Assembly (NCBI GenBank): GCA_031553005.1
Contig: JAVBMA010000017.1
Coordinates: 1-64,000 of the forward strand
DNA: 64,000 nt
Source of the DNA: RGIG9379 sp031553005
Lineage (GTDB): Bacteria > Bacteroidota > Bacteroidia > Bacteroidales > Paludibacteraceae
Direction of reading: 5' to 3'
In this document: positions 44,761 through 53,728 of the stretch, piece after piece
Numbering within the stretch: the stretch's first letter is position 1
Layout: every line of letters starts with the position of its first letter
Program-made: the position numbers and the translations under genes
Notes under the pieces: model-generated
Told to the model about the DNA's origin: nothing
Databases searched by the model: none
The model's input: only the letters and a program-made list of their open reading frames with translations

Positions 44761-45024
44761 ATGGGAAAAAGAATCACTTTCAATGAATTAAGACAAATAA
44801 AAGATAGCCTTCCGGACGGAAGCATCCACAAAATCGCTTCCGAACTGGGTATTCCGGTAGAAACCGTAAGGAATTACTTCGGCGGAGCCAATTTCAGGGA
44901 AGGCACAAGCTGCGGCATACATTTCGAACCGGGACCGGATGGAGGGATTATCGAACTGGACGACACCTCTATACTCGAAATGGCAATTTTTATTCTGAAA
45001 GAAAGTCATATCGACATCGAATAA
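44761..45024 (+). CDS. Small conserved HTH-like protein (87 aa)
   Basis: 87 aa. The N-terminal half forms a predicted helix-turn-helix (GSIHKIASELGIPVETVRNYFG). The middle has a Gly-rich stretch (GPDGGIIELDDTSI) and the C-terminus an amphipathic helix (LEMAIFILKES). Small proteins of this appearance are conserved in Bacteroidales as putative DNA-binding proteins; the target is unknown. It lies 54 bp after pyrC. Confidence 0.65.
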   Translation: MGKRITFNELRQIKDSLPDGSIHKIASELGIPVETVRNYFGGANFREGTSCGIHFEPGPDGGIIELDDTSILEMAIFILKESHIDIE

Positions 45025-45060
45025 TTTTAATGTATATCCCGCTATCACTAATAAAAAATA

Positions 45061-45131
45061 ATAAACACGACGACACGAAAAACACAAAGTCGTATTTATT
45101 TTCTTTATGTTTTTCGTGTCGTCGTGTTTAT
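45061..45131. repeat. 29-bp inverted repeat of ACACGACG octamers
   Basis: Arms 45061-45089 and 45103-45131 (ATAAACACGACGACACGAAA then AACACAAAG; one mismatch). Units of 8 bp. An outer weak pair (TATCACTAAT/ATTAGTGGTA) extends it. It may end transcription of the pyrC unit. Confidence 0.8.
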
Positions 45132-45276
45132 AAAATTCACTGACGTTGGCATTAGTGGTAATATTGCAGATATGCGTAATAATTTTTTCCGCGCCAATGA
45201 TAATTATTGAAAGATATTAATTACTTTTGGCGTCGGAATGCTTTTACCAAGCATTAGTACTATCGGGGCAAATAAT

Positions 45277-45360
45277 GCCCAAGTGGTGGAATTGGTAGAC
45301 ACGCTGGTTTCAGGGACCAGTGGCCTTACGGCTGTGCAAGTTCGAGTCTTGTCTTGGGTA
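45277..45360 (+). tRNA. tRNA-Leu (anticodon CAG)
   Basis: 84 nt with a class II variable arm. Acceptor GCCCAAG/CTTGGGT, anticodon stem CTGGT/ACCAG with loop TTCAGGG, variable arm GGCCTTACGGCT, T arm GCAAG-TTCGAGT-CTTGT. CCA is not encoded. Confidence 0.95.
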
Positions 45361-45365
45361 CAACA

Positions 45366-45402
45366 AAAGCCAACTGTTAATAACAATTAAACAGTTGGCT
45401 TT
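45366..45402 (+). terminator. Terminator of tRNA-Leu
   Basis: Perfect 13-bp stem AAAGCCAACTGTT with AT-rich loop, just 5 bp after the tRNA. Confidence 0.8.
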
Positions 45403-45448
45403 GCTATTATCCATTTTATGTTTATCCGGAAGCAAAAAATTATAGTTT

Positions 45449-47239
45449 ATGACTTTACTTCAACTTTTTAAAAATATTCTCCCTTACGTCCGTCCATATA
45501 AATGGCTGGTTATATTGGCGCTAATATTGACTTTTATCGGAGCTTTGACGGCACAGGTCAACGCTTATGTGTTGCAATACACAGTCAACAGCATTGCTTC
45601 ACTTGCAGAACAGCATAAACCGTTAAGAGAGGGTATACACATTGTGACGGTTATATCTATCGTATTGTTAAGCAAAGAATTAGTCAATATTTTCATCTCT
45701 TTCGGACAAAAGTTTTTCGGCGAAAAAATCCGGATTATGATTTCCCAAGACCTTGCGCAACGGGTAATAGAAAAAGTATTAACCTACCGTATGGCTTTTT
45801 TCACTGCCGAAGAGAGCGGTTCGGGCAAACTGCAAACACGTATAGACCAAGGCGTTTCGAGTTTAACCAAGACCGTTCAAAGTTTTTTTATTGATATTTT
45901 TCCGCTTTTCTCTGCTGCTATTGTGGCGCTGATCGGTATGTTCAACGCCAATTTCTATGTAGGGCTTGTCGGGCTGTGCATTGTACCGGTTTATTTCTTT
46001 ATCAGTCAAAAGCAGGCGCAAAAACTCAAAGGATGGCGGCGTAATATCCGTTCCTACCGCGAAAACAAGTCGGGAGGGATTATCAATATCCTGGAGTCGA
46101 TAACCGTAATAAAATCATTCAACCGCGAAGATATCGAGGCAGAAAAGCAACTCAACCTGCAAGCTGCCCTTACGAACACCCAAATGCGTACGCGGTCAAC
46201 AAATTTCAAGTTTGACGGGCTGAAAACCTTTACCGAGCAATTCGGCATGGTTATTATCATTATATTGACAGCATACCTTGTATTGACCGGGCAGATGAAA
46301 ATCGGAGCAATAATGCTTCATATAATGTTGTTCAACAACGTTACCGCTCCTATCCGCCAACTGCACCGCATATACGACGACATCAACGATGCGCTGATTT
46401 ATTCGGAAGGTTTTTTTGACATTATGAACTCCGACCACCAGAAAGAGCAATCGGGAACATACCGGCCGGAAAAAATTTCCGGAAAATTCGAAATACGGAA
46501 TGTTGATTTCATCTACCCGAACGGCACACAGGCTTTGTATGATGTAAATATGACGATTCTTCCGAATAAGATTACGGCATTGGTCGGACTTTCGGGGGCC
46601 GGTAAAAGTACGGTTATCAATCTGCTTGATAAGTTTTACGAACCGACGAAAGGAGAAATACTGCTCGACGGCGTGCCTTTGCATGAATACGACACTCATT
46701 TCCTGCGCGAAAATATCGGGCTGGTTTTGCAAAAGAACCATATCTTCAGCGGAACGATAGCCGAGAATATCCTCTACGGCAATCCGAACGCTTCGCATGA
46801 TGAGATGATTGATGCAGCGAAACAGGCTTATATTCATGAGCAAATACTTGCGTTGCCCTCCGGTTACGAATCTTCCGCCCAGTTGCTATCGGGCGGACAA
46901 CAGCAACGAATCGCCATTGCACGTATGTTTCTGAAAAAACCGCCTATCATCTTCCTTGACGAACCTGCCGCAAGCCTTGATGCCATTGCTACGGAACAGA
47001 TAAAAAATAGCCTTGACGCCATCAAAAAAGACCGCACGGTAATCATTATTTCTCACAGCATTTCGCAATTTATCGATTCCGAAATGATTTACGTAATGAA
47101 AAAGGGAAAGGTCGTAGAATGCGGCACACACGAAGAAGTTTACCATCAGGATGGAACTTATAAAGAGATATTCGACGCTGCGGCAAGAAGCTTGAATGTA
47201 GGAAAAATCAACGAAACGATTGAAAAAGCTGAAAGCTGA
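45449..47239 (+). CDS. ABC exporter, fused permease-ATPase
   Basis: 596 aa half-transporter, presumably a homodimer. Six transmembrane helices (about 15-310) precede an ATPase domain with Walker A GLSGAGKST, Q loop GLVLQKNHIF, signature LLSGGQQQR, Walker B IIFLDEP and H loop ISHSIS, all intact. The exported substrate (lipid, peptide or drug) is not predictable. It is followed by a long heptamer repeat; its stop codon TGA lies in the first repeat unit (AAGCTGAAAGCTGAAAG). Confidence 0.92.
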   Translation: MTLLQLFKNILPYVRPYKWLVILALILTFIGALTAQVNAYVLQYTVNSIASLAEQHKPLREGIHIVTVISIVLLSKELVNIFISFGQKFFGEKIRIMISQDLAQRVIEKVLTYRMAFFTAEESGSGKLQTRIDQGVSSLTKTVQSFFIDIFPLFSAAIVALIGMFNANFYVGLVGLCIVPVYFFISQKQAQKLKGWRRNIRSYRENKSGGIINILESITVIKSFNREDIEAEKQLNLQAALTNTQMRTRSTNFKFDGLKTFTEQFGMVIIIILTAYLVLTGQMKIGAIMLHIMLFNNVTAPIRQLHRIYDDINDALIYSEGFFDIMNSDHQKEQSGTYRPEKISGKFEIRNVDFIYPNGTQALYDVNMTILPNKITALVGLSGAGKSTVINLLDKFYEPTKGEILLDGVPLHEYDTHFLRENIGLVLQKNHIFSGTIAENILYGNPNASHDEMIDAAKQAYIHEQILALPSGYESSAQLLSGGQQQRIAIARMFLKKPPIIFLDEPAASLDAIATEQIKNSLDAIKKDRTVIIISHSISQFIDSEMIYVMKKGKVVECGTHEEVYHQDGTYKEIFDAAARSLNVGKINETIEKAES

Positions 47240-47415
47240 AAGTTGAAAAGTGAAAAGTGAAAGGCTATTTAGTTGAAAGGGGAAAGTTGAAAGATTAGAA
47301 TATATGCAATATTTTCAATATTAATATTGAAAATATATAGAAAAAAAAACATTATTTTTTTAGAGCACCAATCTTTCACTTTTCAACTTTCACCTTTCAA
47401 CTTTCACCTTTTCCA
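47229..47415. repeat. Composite element: TGAAA heptamers, AT palindrome, inverted heptamers
   Basis: Left block of GCTGAAAGTTGAAAAGTGAA units (47229-47298), a perfect 28-bp palindrome at 47309-47336 (ATATTTTCAATATT and its complement), a segment ATATAGAAAAAAAAACATTA, then a right block CTTTCACTTTTCAACTTTCA and more (47372-47413). The palindrome plus ATATAGAAAAAAA plus right block is repeated, with changes, at 60004-60100. Confidence 0.75.
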
Positions 47416-47504
47416 ATTGTTTCTTATTATAATAACTTTTCACTTCTGTTTTATATTGTTACGTGCTAATTTAAGTAACTTTGTGTAATTCTTCAGAAAC
47501 AATA

Positions 47505-50492
47505 ATGATGGTATTACAGCATATAAGGTATTATCTATTTCTTATATTTTTTCTTTGTTTTACAGGAACGGCGCTTTCTCAAAAAATCGATTTGAATAAG
47601 GTACTGAGTCCCGTAATAACAAATTTAAAATGCCAGTACCCGGCGTTGGCAAGGACATCGCTTGTTGCAGAGAATTTCAATATTGACTTTAAAAAAGAGA
47701 AACTGCAAATATCATTATGTAAAAACTTTGAAAATATCCCTTACAGGGAAGATAACGTACAGGCTTTATATGATAGTATCCATGCAGTATTGCCTGACGT
47801 TTTGAAGAAATATGAACTTAAAATTTTCGTTTCCAACTATCCGATAGAAGAGTTGATTCCTAACTTTTATTTAGAAAAAAAGAAAAGGGACAAAAGCAAA
47901 ATTCCTCCGGTACTACCCGAAGCAAAGCCCATCGTAAAGAATGAAAGCAAGCCGTATGAAATTACCGACGGATTGAATAATAAGCACCTTGCTATATGGC
48001 ACAGCCACGGTTGGTATTACGACCCGATGCTCGATATATGGCAATGGCAACGCCCGCGCCTTTTCCAGACTGTGGAAGATATTTACACGATGTCTTATAC
48101 GCTTCCCTATCTGATTCCAATGCTGGAAAATGCCGGAGCCAACGTATTTGTTCCGAGGGAAAGGGATATCCAAGTAAATGAGGTAATTGTCGACAATGAT
48201 GAAGAAAACACCTTTTTCTACGAAGAGACCAACGGAAGTAAAATAGCTTGGGAAGCCGGAGAATTTCCGGGATTTGGAGACACGAAAGAGGTTTATTCCG
48301 AATCTGAGAATCCTTTTTTGTATGGGACTTACCGGCAAATAAAAACCGAGAAAAAAGGAGACGCATATATTGAATGGACTCCCGACATTCCGGAGAGAGG
48401 GCAATATGCCGTTTACATTGCTTATCAGACATTGCCCGAAAGCACCAATGATGCTCATTACACGGTTTTTCATTCCGGAGGAAAAACCGATTTTAAAGTA
48501 AACCAAACAATGGGGGGCGGCACATGGATTTATCTGGGGACATTCAGCTTTGAAAAAGGTGTGAGCGCCGAAACCGGAAAAGTTCGCTTAAGCAATGAAA
48601 GCAAAGAGAATAATAAAATACTAACAGCCGATGCCGTTCGCTTCGGAGGCGGATTCAGCAATATCGGACGGACAAAAATAACGAAGAAAAAAGGCCTGCC
48701 GATACCCGAAGTGCAAACCAGCGGAAGGGCACGCTACCTTGAGGGTGCGCGTTACTGGTTGCAATGGGCGGGATTTCAGGATAGTATTTATAGCAAAAAC
48801 GAGAATAAAAACGACTATAAGGACGACTATATGTGCCGCGGGGCATGGGTCAACAGCCTTATGGGAGGATCAGCCAAATTACCCGATTGCACAGGCAAAA
48901 ACATACCCATAGATCTATCCATGGGATTCCACTCGGATGCCGGATCATATACCAATGACTCTGTCCTGGGAACAATGAGCATCTACATGACTGATGTGAA
49001 TAAAGGCCTCTATAAAAACCAGCAGAAGCGGATCGCTTCCCGTGATCTTGCCGACCTCGTCCAAACGGAAATCGTACAAGACGTACAGGCTTTTTTCAGG
49101 CAGGATTGGAAACGGAGAATGCTCACCGACCAATCATACAGCGAAGCACGGGTTCCGGAAGTTCCTACACTTTTATTGGAACTACTCTCCCATCAGAATT
49201 TTACGGATATGAGATACGGGTTGGATCCCAACTTCCGGTTCGTTGTAAGCCGGGCTGCTTATAAAGGATTATTGAAGTTTATCTCGTCCCAATATGGCAC
49301 GGACTATGTGGTGCAGCCTCTTCCGGTTACTCACTTTAGTGTTGAATTCATGAACGACAGCGATGTCTACCTGAGTTGGCAGGATCAGCCCGATTTCCAG
49401 GAGCCTTCCGCCCAACCCGAAAAATATATTATATACACATCCATCGAGGATGGAGGGTTTGATAATGGAGTCATTATTGATGACCCTTATGCGGTTATCT
49501 CCATTGAGCCCGGGAAAATATATAACTTCAAAGTGGCCGCCGTCAACAGCGGAGGCGAAAGTTTTCCTTCCGAAACCCTATCAGCATGCAAGTTATCCGG
49601 TTCGGACAAAACAATCCTCATTGTCAATGGTTTCCACAGGGTATCCGCTCCGGCATCTTTCGACAATGGTCTATATGCCGGATTTCAGGATAACGTAGAC
49701 CAAGGTGTTCCCGACAAATATGATATAAGCTATACCGGCAGTCAATATATCTTTGCAAAAGACTCTCCATACAAAACTAATGAGAGCCCGGGATACGGCG
49801 CCAGCTATGGGAATTTTGAAAACGACATAATTGCCGGAAATACCTTCAATTTTCCTTATATACACGGAAAAACAATACGGAATGCAGGGTACTCGTTCAT
49901 CTCTTGCAGTGATGAAGTAATCATTCCCGAAAAAATAAATATAAGTGTTTATTTCGCTATAGACCTGATTTTAGGTGAAGAAAAGGAAACCCTGACCGGA
50001 AAAGAAAAAAAGTATAAAATATTCAAAGAGCCTATACGAAAAGCATTGGAAGGCTATTTACAATCGGGAGGAAATCTTTTCGCAAGCGGGGCTTATATCG
50101 GCTCGGACATTTGGATGCACGAAAATTGTGATCCGGACGAAATCGAATTTGCAGAACAGATACTCCGGTACAGATGGAAACAAGATCACGCTGCAAGCAA
50201 AGGAAAGATATCCAGTTTTTTCAGTCTTTTCCCGGAATTCCAAACAGATTATATCTTTTGCAATTTTCTTAATAAAAACCAATATGCTGTAGAAGCGCCG
50301 GATGCAATAGAACCGATCAACGGCTCTTATTGTATTTTAGCCTACGAAGAGAATAATCTTCCTGCATGCGTTGGCTATAAAGGGAGATATAATACCGTCA
50401 TTGCAGGTTTCCCTTTCGAATCAATCGAGACGGAAAACAGCAGGAATATCCTGATGAAAGAGATTCTGAACTTTTTTGAAAGGAAAAAATAA
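47505..50492 (+). CDS. Exported amidase-like protein with golvesin-type and fibronectin III domains
   Basis: 995 aa from the ATG at 47505 (a TTG eight codons earlier falls inside the -7 box TAACTTTG and is excluded). After a signal peptide (LFLIFFLCFTGTALSQ), residues ~150-600 hold an interrupted N-acetylmuramoyl-L-alanine amidase (Amidase_3) pattern: LAIWHSHGWYY (His), LIPMLENAGANVFVPRERD, then an inserted beta domain (golvesin/xanthan-lyase-like, YIEWTPDIPERGQYAVYIAY), MGFHSDAGSY (His) and TLLLELLSHQNF (Glu). A fibronectin type III-like module (about 640-720) and a C-terminal Rossmann-like region follow. Such proteins are often labelled xanthan lyase in databases; the amidase motifs point to peptidoglycan instead. 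First gene of a three-gene cassette. Confidence 0.75.
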   Translation: MMVLQHIRYYLFLIFFLCFTGTALSQKIDLNKVLSPVITNLKCQYPALARTSLVAENFNIDFKKEKLQISLCKNFENIPYREDNVQALYDSIHAVLPDVLKKYELKIFVSNYPIEELIPNFYLEKKKRDKSKIPPVLPEAKPIVKNESKPYEITDGLNNKHLAIWHSHGWYYDPMLDIWQWQRPRLFQTVEDIYTMSYTLPYLIPMLENAGANVFVPRERDIQVNEVIVDNDEENTFFYEETNGSKIAWEAGEFPGFGDTKEVYSESENPFLYGTYRQIKTEKKGDAYIEWTPDIPERGQYAVYIAYQTLPESTNDAHYTVFHSGGKTDFKVNQTMGGGTWIYLGTFSFEKGVSAETGKVRLSNESKENNKILTADAVRFGGGFSNIGRTKITKKKGLPIPEVQTSGRARYLEGARYWLQWAGFQDSIYSKNENKNDYKDDYMCRGAWVNSLMGGSAKLPDCTGKNIPIDLSMGFHSDAGSYTNDSVLGTMSIYMTDVNKGLYKNQQKRIASRDLADLVQTEIVQDVQAFFRQDWKRRMLTDQSYSEARVPEVPTLLLELLSHQNFTDMRYGLDPNFRFVVSRAAYKGLLKFISSQYGTDYVVQPLPVTHFSVEFMNDSDVYLSWQDQPDFQEPSAQPEKYIIYTSIEDGGFDNGVIIDDPYAVISIEPGKIYNFKVAAVNSGGESFPSETLSACKLSGSDKTILIVNGFHRVSAPASFDNGLYAGFQDNVDQGVPDKYDISYTGSQYIFAKDSPYKTNESPGYGASYGNFENDIIAGNTFNFPYIHGKTIRNAGYSFISCSDEVIIPEKINISVYFAIDLILGEEKETLTGKEKKYKIFKEPIRKALEGYLQSGGNLFASGAYIGSDIWMHENCDPDEIEFAEQILRYRWKQDHAASKGKISSFFSLFPEFQTDYIFCNFLNKNQYAVEAPDAIEPINGSYCILAYEENNLPACVGYKGRYNTVIAGFPFESIETENSRNILMKEILNFFERKK

Positions 50493-50593
50493 AAACAATT
50501 TAGCACGCAGATAACGCAGATTGAATAGATTTACTATCTTGCTATTTTTAAAAATACAATTACTTTACACCCTTATAATACAAAATCATCTCC

Positions 50594-52054
50594 ATGAAAG
50601 TAGATTGCTTTATCCCATACCAATCAGCAGAAATAACCGAAAAGATAATCGCTGAATTAAGAAAAGAGCCGGAACTGAATAACATATTCGTCCTTTCCTG
50701 CAATGAAGTGAATGTTCCCGAAGGGTGTAAAAACATACTGATAGACCACCTCGAAAGCAGCGCTACAATGGAAAAGATCGCAACATTTGCCGAAACAGAA
50801 TACATCCTTTTCCAGACTAAAAGCTCAAACCTTCAGTTAGGACAACATGCTATCAGCCGTATGGCAGGGATTGCAGAGGCGAGCCAGCCCGGAATAGTTT
50901 ATGCCGACTACTACGCCCTTAAAAATGAAGTCCTCGAAAAATGCCCGCTGATTGATTACCAGTTAGGAAGTATACGTGACGATTTTAATTTCGGTTCTCT
51001 CCTGCTGATCCAAACAAAGTCGCTGAAACGAGCAGTAGCCGAGACAAAAGAGCAATATCTTTTCGCTGGTTTGTATAATATACGCTTAAAAATATCGCAA
51101 CACGACGAGATTCTTCACTTAAACGAGTTTCTCTATACGGAAGTTGAAAATGATAACCGCACTTCGGGCGAGAAGCAGTTCGACTACGTAGATCCGAGAA
51201 ACAGGACAGTACAGATAGAGAAAGAGAAAGCATGCACCGAACATCTGAAAAATATCGGCGCTTATCTGGAACCAATATTCCAAAAGGTATCTTTCGATCA
51301 ATACCAATTTGAATACGAAGCCTCCGTTATCATTCCGGTTAAAAACAGAGTTAAAACCATTGGCGATGCCATCCGTTCTGTCCTGATACAAAAAACAGAG
51401 TTCAAATTCAACCTCATTATTATTGACAATCACTCCACAGACGGAACATCCGGAATAATTGCCCAATATGCCAAAGAAGACAATCGCGTGATCCATCTTA
51501 TCCCGAAAAGAGAAGACCTTGGTATCGGAGGATGCTGGAACGAAGGTGTGGAACACCGCCTATGCGGAAAGTTTGCCGTCCAACTTGATAGTGACGACAT
51601 TTATAAGGACGAGAATACATTACGCGAAATAGTAAAGGCATTCTACGAACAACAATGCGCTATGGTAATCGGCTCATATATGATTACCGATTTTAACCTG
51701 CAAATGATTCCTCCGGGAATTATCGACCACCGCGAATGGACACCCGAAAACGGCCGGAATAACGCGCTCCGTATAAACGGGCTTGGCGCTCCAAGAGCAT
51801 TTTACACTCCCCTTTTGCGTCAAATAAAAGTACCGAACACAAGCTACGGCGAAGACTATGCTCTCGGGCTGGCATTCTCCCGTCACTACCAGATAGGGCG
51901 TATCTACGAAATCCTCTATCTGTGCAGGCGTTGGGAAGGCAATTCAGACGCCGCCCTCGATAGCGGAAAACTAAATGCAAACAACTCATACAAAGACAAA
52001 TTGCGCACAATCGAAATATTAGCCCGCCAAAAACAAACCGCTAATATTCCCTAA
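50594..52054 (+). CDS. Two-part glycosyltransferase, GT2 in the C-terminal half
   Basis: 486 aa. The C-terminal half (about 240-470) is a clear GT2: ASVIIPVKNRVKTIGDAIRS, IIDNHSTDGTSGI, and QLDSDDIY as the DxD metal/nucleotide site. The N-terminal ~230 residues (MKVDCFIPYQSAEITEKIIA, FQTKSSNLQLGQHAI, YADYYAL) look like a second, degenerate GT-A fold lacking an obvious DxD. No membrane helix, so it is cytoplasmic. It is placed between the amidase-like gene and the DUF4922 gene, 100 and 70 bp apart. Donor and acceptor are unknown. Confidence 0.8.
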   Translation: MKVDCFIPYQSAEITEKIIAELRKEPELNNIFVLSCNEVNVPEGCKNILIDHLESSATMEKIATFAETEYILFQTKSSNLQLGQHAISRMAGIAEASQPGIVYADYYALKNEVLEKCPLIDYQLGSIRDDFNFGSLLLIQTKSLKRAVAETKEQYLFAGLYNIRLKISQHDEILHLNEFLYTEVENDNRTSGEKQFDYVDPRNRTVQIEKEKACTEHLKNIGAYLEPIFQKVSFDQYQFEYEASVIIPVKNRVKTIGDAIRSVLIQKTEFKFNLIIIDNHSTDGTSGIIAQYAKEDNRVIHLIPKREDLGIGGCWNEGVEHRLCGKFAVQLDSDDIYKDENTLREIVKAFYEQQCAMVIGSYMITDFNLQMIPPGIIDHREWTPENGRNNALRINGLGAPRAFYTPLLRQIKVPNTSYGEDYALGLAFSRHYQIGRIYEILYLCRRWEGNSDAALDSGKLNANNSYKDKLRTIEILARQKQTANIP

Positions 52055-52112
52055 AACTTTCAATTCTCACTTTTCAACTTATTTAATCTCTCAATTTTCA
52101 CCTTTTACTTTT
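52048..52112. repeat. TGAAA heptamers, reverse orientation, between GT2 and DUF4922 genes
   Basis: CTTTCAATTCTCACTTTTCA and CTCTCAATTTTCACCTTTTA units on the plus strand. This is one of the few sites where the repeat is antisense to the upstream gene. Confidence 0.6.
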
Positions 52113-52124
52113 TAACTTATTAAA

Positions 52125-53003
52125 ATGTTTGAAAAACTATACACCGAGCAATTAAACGAATGGCCTTTATTCAAAGAAAACGTTTTACAATTGAATAACG
52201 TCAAAGTAAATTCTTTCGACTTCGGGAATTATGTGATAAAAACACAATACAATCTGGCAAGAATAGTTTCGTCCAACGCAAAACTCGATGAAAAAACCAT
52301 TGCCGCCCGAAAATGTTTCCTTTGCCGGGAAAACAGGCCGGCAGTTCAACGGGAAGTCCGGCTGAACGAAAAATTTATCGGATTGGTCAACCCTTACCCG
52401 ATTTTAAAAAAACATTTTACTATCCCCCTTATACAGCACAGCAAACAAGAGATATTACCATATCTGGAAGATATGCTGGATTTTGCCGGAATGCTCACCG
52501 GTTATATTATTTTCTATAACGGGCCGAAAGCCGGCGCATCTGCTCCCGACCACATGCACTTTCAGGCAACCGGAAAAAATCAACTTCCACTCGAATCCGA
52601 ATATCAAAAAACAGGAAAAGAAATATTGACCGAAGTTCCTAATGGAGCGGTAAGTTTGTTGCAGAATTACGGACGGAAATGCATACTGATCCAATCTTCG
52701 GATAAAAAAATTGTCGATTTGCTTTTTCGTCAAATATATACGCAACTACAATCAGATCTGCGCATTGAAGGAGAACCAATGATGAATATCTTCGTCTCTT
52801 ATGAAAACAGACAGTGGAATTTGTTCATTTTCCCAAGAAAGGCACACCGCCCGTCACAGTTTTTTGCCGAGGGAAAAGATTATAAAATGATAAGTCCCGG
52901 AGCAATTGATATGGCAGGAATTCTTGTATTACCTCGGAAGGAAGATTTTGATTCGATAAGCAAAGAAATTATATCAGACATTTTCACCCAAGTGTCTTTA
53001 TAG
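52125..53003 (+). CDS. DUF4922 protein, GalT/Ap4A-phosphorylase-like
   Basis: 292 aa. It carries CFLCRENRP (possible metal or structural Cys pair, about residues 64-72), NPYPILKKHFTIP, and FYNGPKAGASAPDHMHFQA near 137-155. The HxHxQ triad with the GAS-P-H context is that of GalT and Ap4A/GDP-sugar phosphorylases, not of the HIT hydrolases (HxHxH). A nucleotidyl transfer or phosphorolysis reaction on a nucleotide sugar is the likely chemistry (inference); the substrate is unknown. Third gene of the amidase/GT2/DUF4922 cassette. Confidence 0.8.
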   Translation: MFEKLYTEQLNEWPLFKENVLQLNNVKVNSFDFGNYVIKTQYNLARIVSSNAKLDEKTIAARKCFLCRENRPAVQREVRLNEKFIGLVNPYPILKKHFTIPLIQHSKQEILPYLEDMLDFAGMLTGYIIFYNGPKAGASAPDHMHFQATGKNQLPLESEYQKTGKEILTEVPNGAVSLLQNYGRKCILIQSSDKKIVDLLFRQIYTQLQSDLRIEGEPMMNIFVSYENRQWNLFIFPRKAHRPSQFFAEGKDYKMISPGAIDMAGILVLPRKEDFDSISKEIISDIFTQVSL

Positions 53004-53093
53004 AAGAAAAAAATCTTTTTTATGGAAGATTTCTTTTTTTATGTTTATTTTTGTTTTGTAGCAAAAATTTTCACAACCTAAAAAACAATAAAC

Positions 53094-53588
53094 ATGAAAA
53101 AAAGTCTTTTACTTATTTCTTTTATTTCCGTCGCTATTTTCGTTTGTTCTTGCGAAAAGCTAACAGGCTCCGAATCGGATAATAAATCAGACTCAACATC
53201 CTCAGCCAAACTAGTTATAATCAATCCATTGTCAAGAGAAATAAAAATTGACTCAGCTTCCATATCTTGCTACAAAACAGGCGCTCAAAGATGTGCTCTG
53301 GAAATGAAAGTAACCAATATATCTACATCAATTTCGCAAAATATAGTTCTTCGAGTGGGATATTTAAGTTCAAGGTATCCTATCGCTTATGATAAAGAAG
53401 GAAATAAATACACTGCAAATAAATCCAGCCGATATGAACTTCCCCAGCAAATAAAAGTAAAAATAACAATTGATGGATTTAATGATTTACCTACTAACCT
53501 TGAAGAGTTCACCTACATGAAAATCCCTTTCTCAATTGATGGTAAAAATATAGAATATATAGAATTAAAAAATCTCAAGATAAAGTAA
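53094..53588 (+). CDS. Small lipoprotein of unknown function
   Basis: 164 aa. Signal peptide with lipobox FVCSC (Cys20), a Ser/Asp-rich linker (about 22-40) and a single beta-sandwich-like domain with immunoglobulin-type pattern (ALEMKVTNISTSISQNIVLR), similar in outline to DUF4352-like domains. It has its own -7-like box (TATTTTTG near 53044), so it is probably not part of the preceding cassette. Confidence 0.65.
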   Translation: MKKSLLLISFISVAIFVCSCEKLTGSESDNKSDSTSSAKLVIINPLSREIKIDSASISCYKTGAQRCALEMKVTNISTSISQNIVLRVGYLSSRYPIAYDKEGNKYTANKSSRYELPQQIKVKITIDGFNDLPTNLEEFTYMKIPFSIDGKNIEYIELKNLKIK

Positions 53589-53680
53589 CCAAGAAATTTT
53601 CAATAAAAGCGTGATAAAAATATGCAGTAAAAAACTATGAAATGAAGAGCTTCCTTTATATAGTTTAGGTAACAAAATAA

Positions 53681-53708
53681 AAAAGGCATCCCGATAAGGA
53701 TGCCTTTT
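53681..53708 (-). terminator. Terminator of rplU-rpmA
   Basis: Perfect 11-bp stem AAAAGGCATCC/GGATGCCTTTT, loop CGATAA, 20 bp past the rpmA stop; A/T tracts on both sides. Confidence 0.85.
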
Positions 53709-53728
53709 AAAATATCTTAGAATAATTC

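Noticed and set aside
47505..50492. Naming the large exported protein a xanthan lyase
   Set aside because: No polysaccharide lyase 8 motifs were seen. The His/His/Glu motifs fit an amidase; the common database name appears to derive from the inserted golvesin-like domain.
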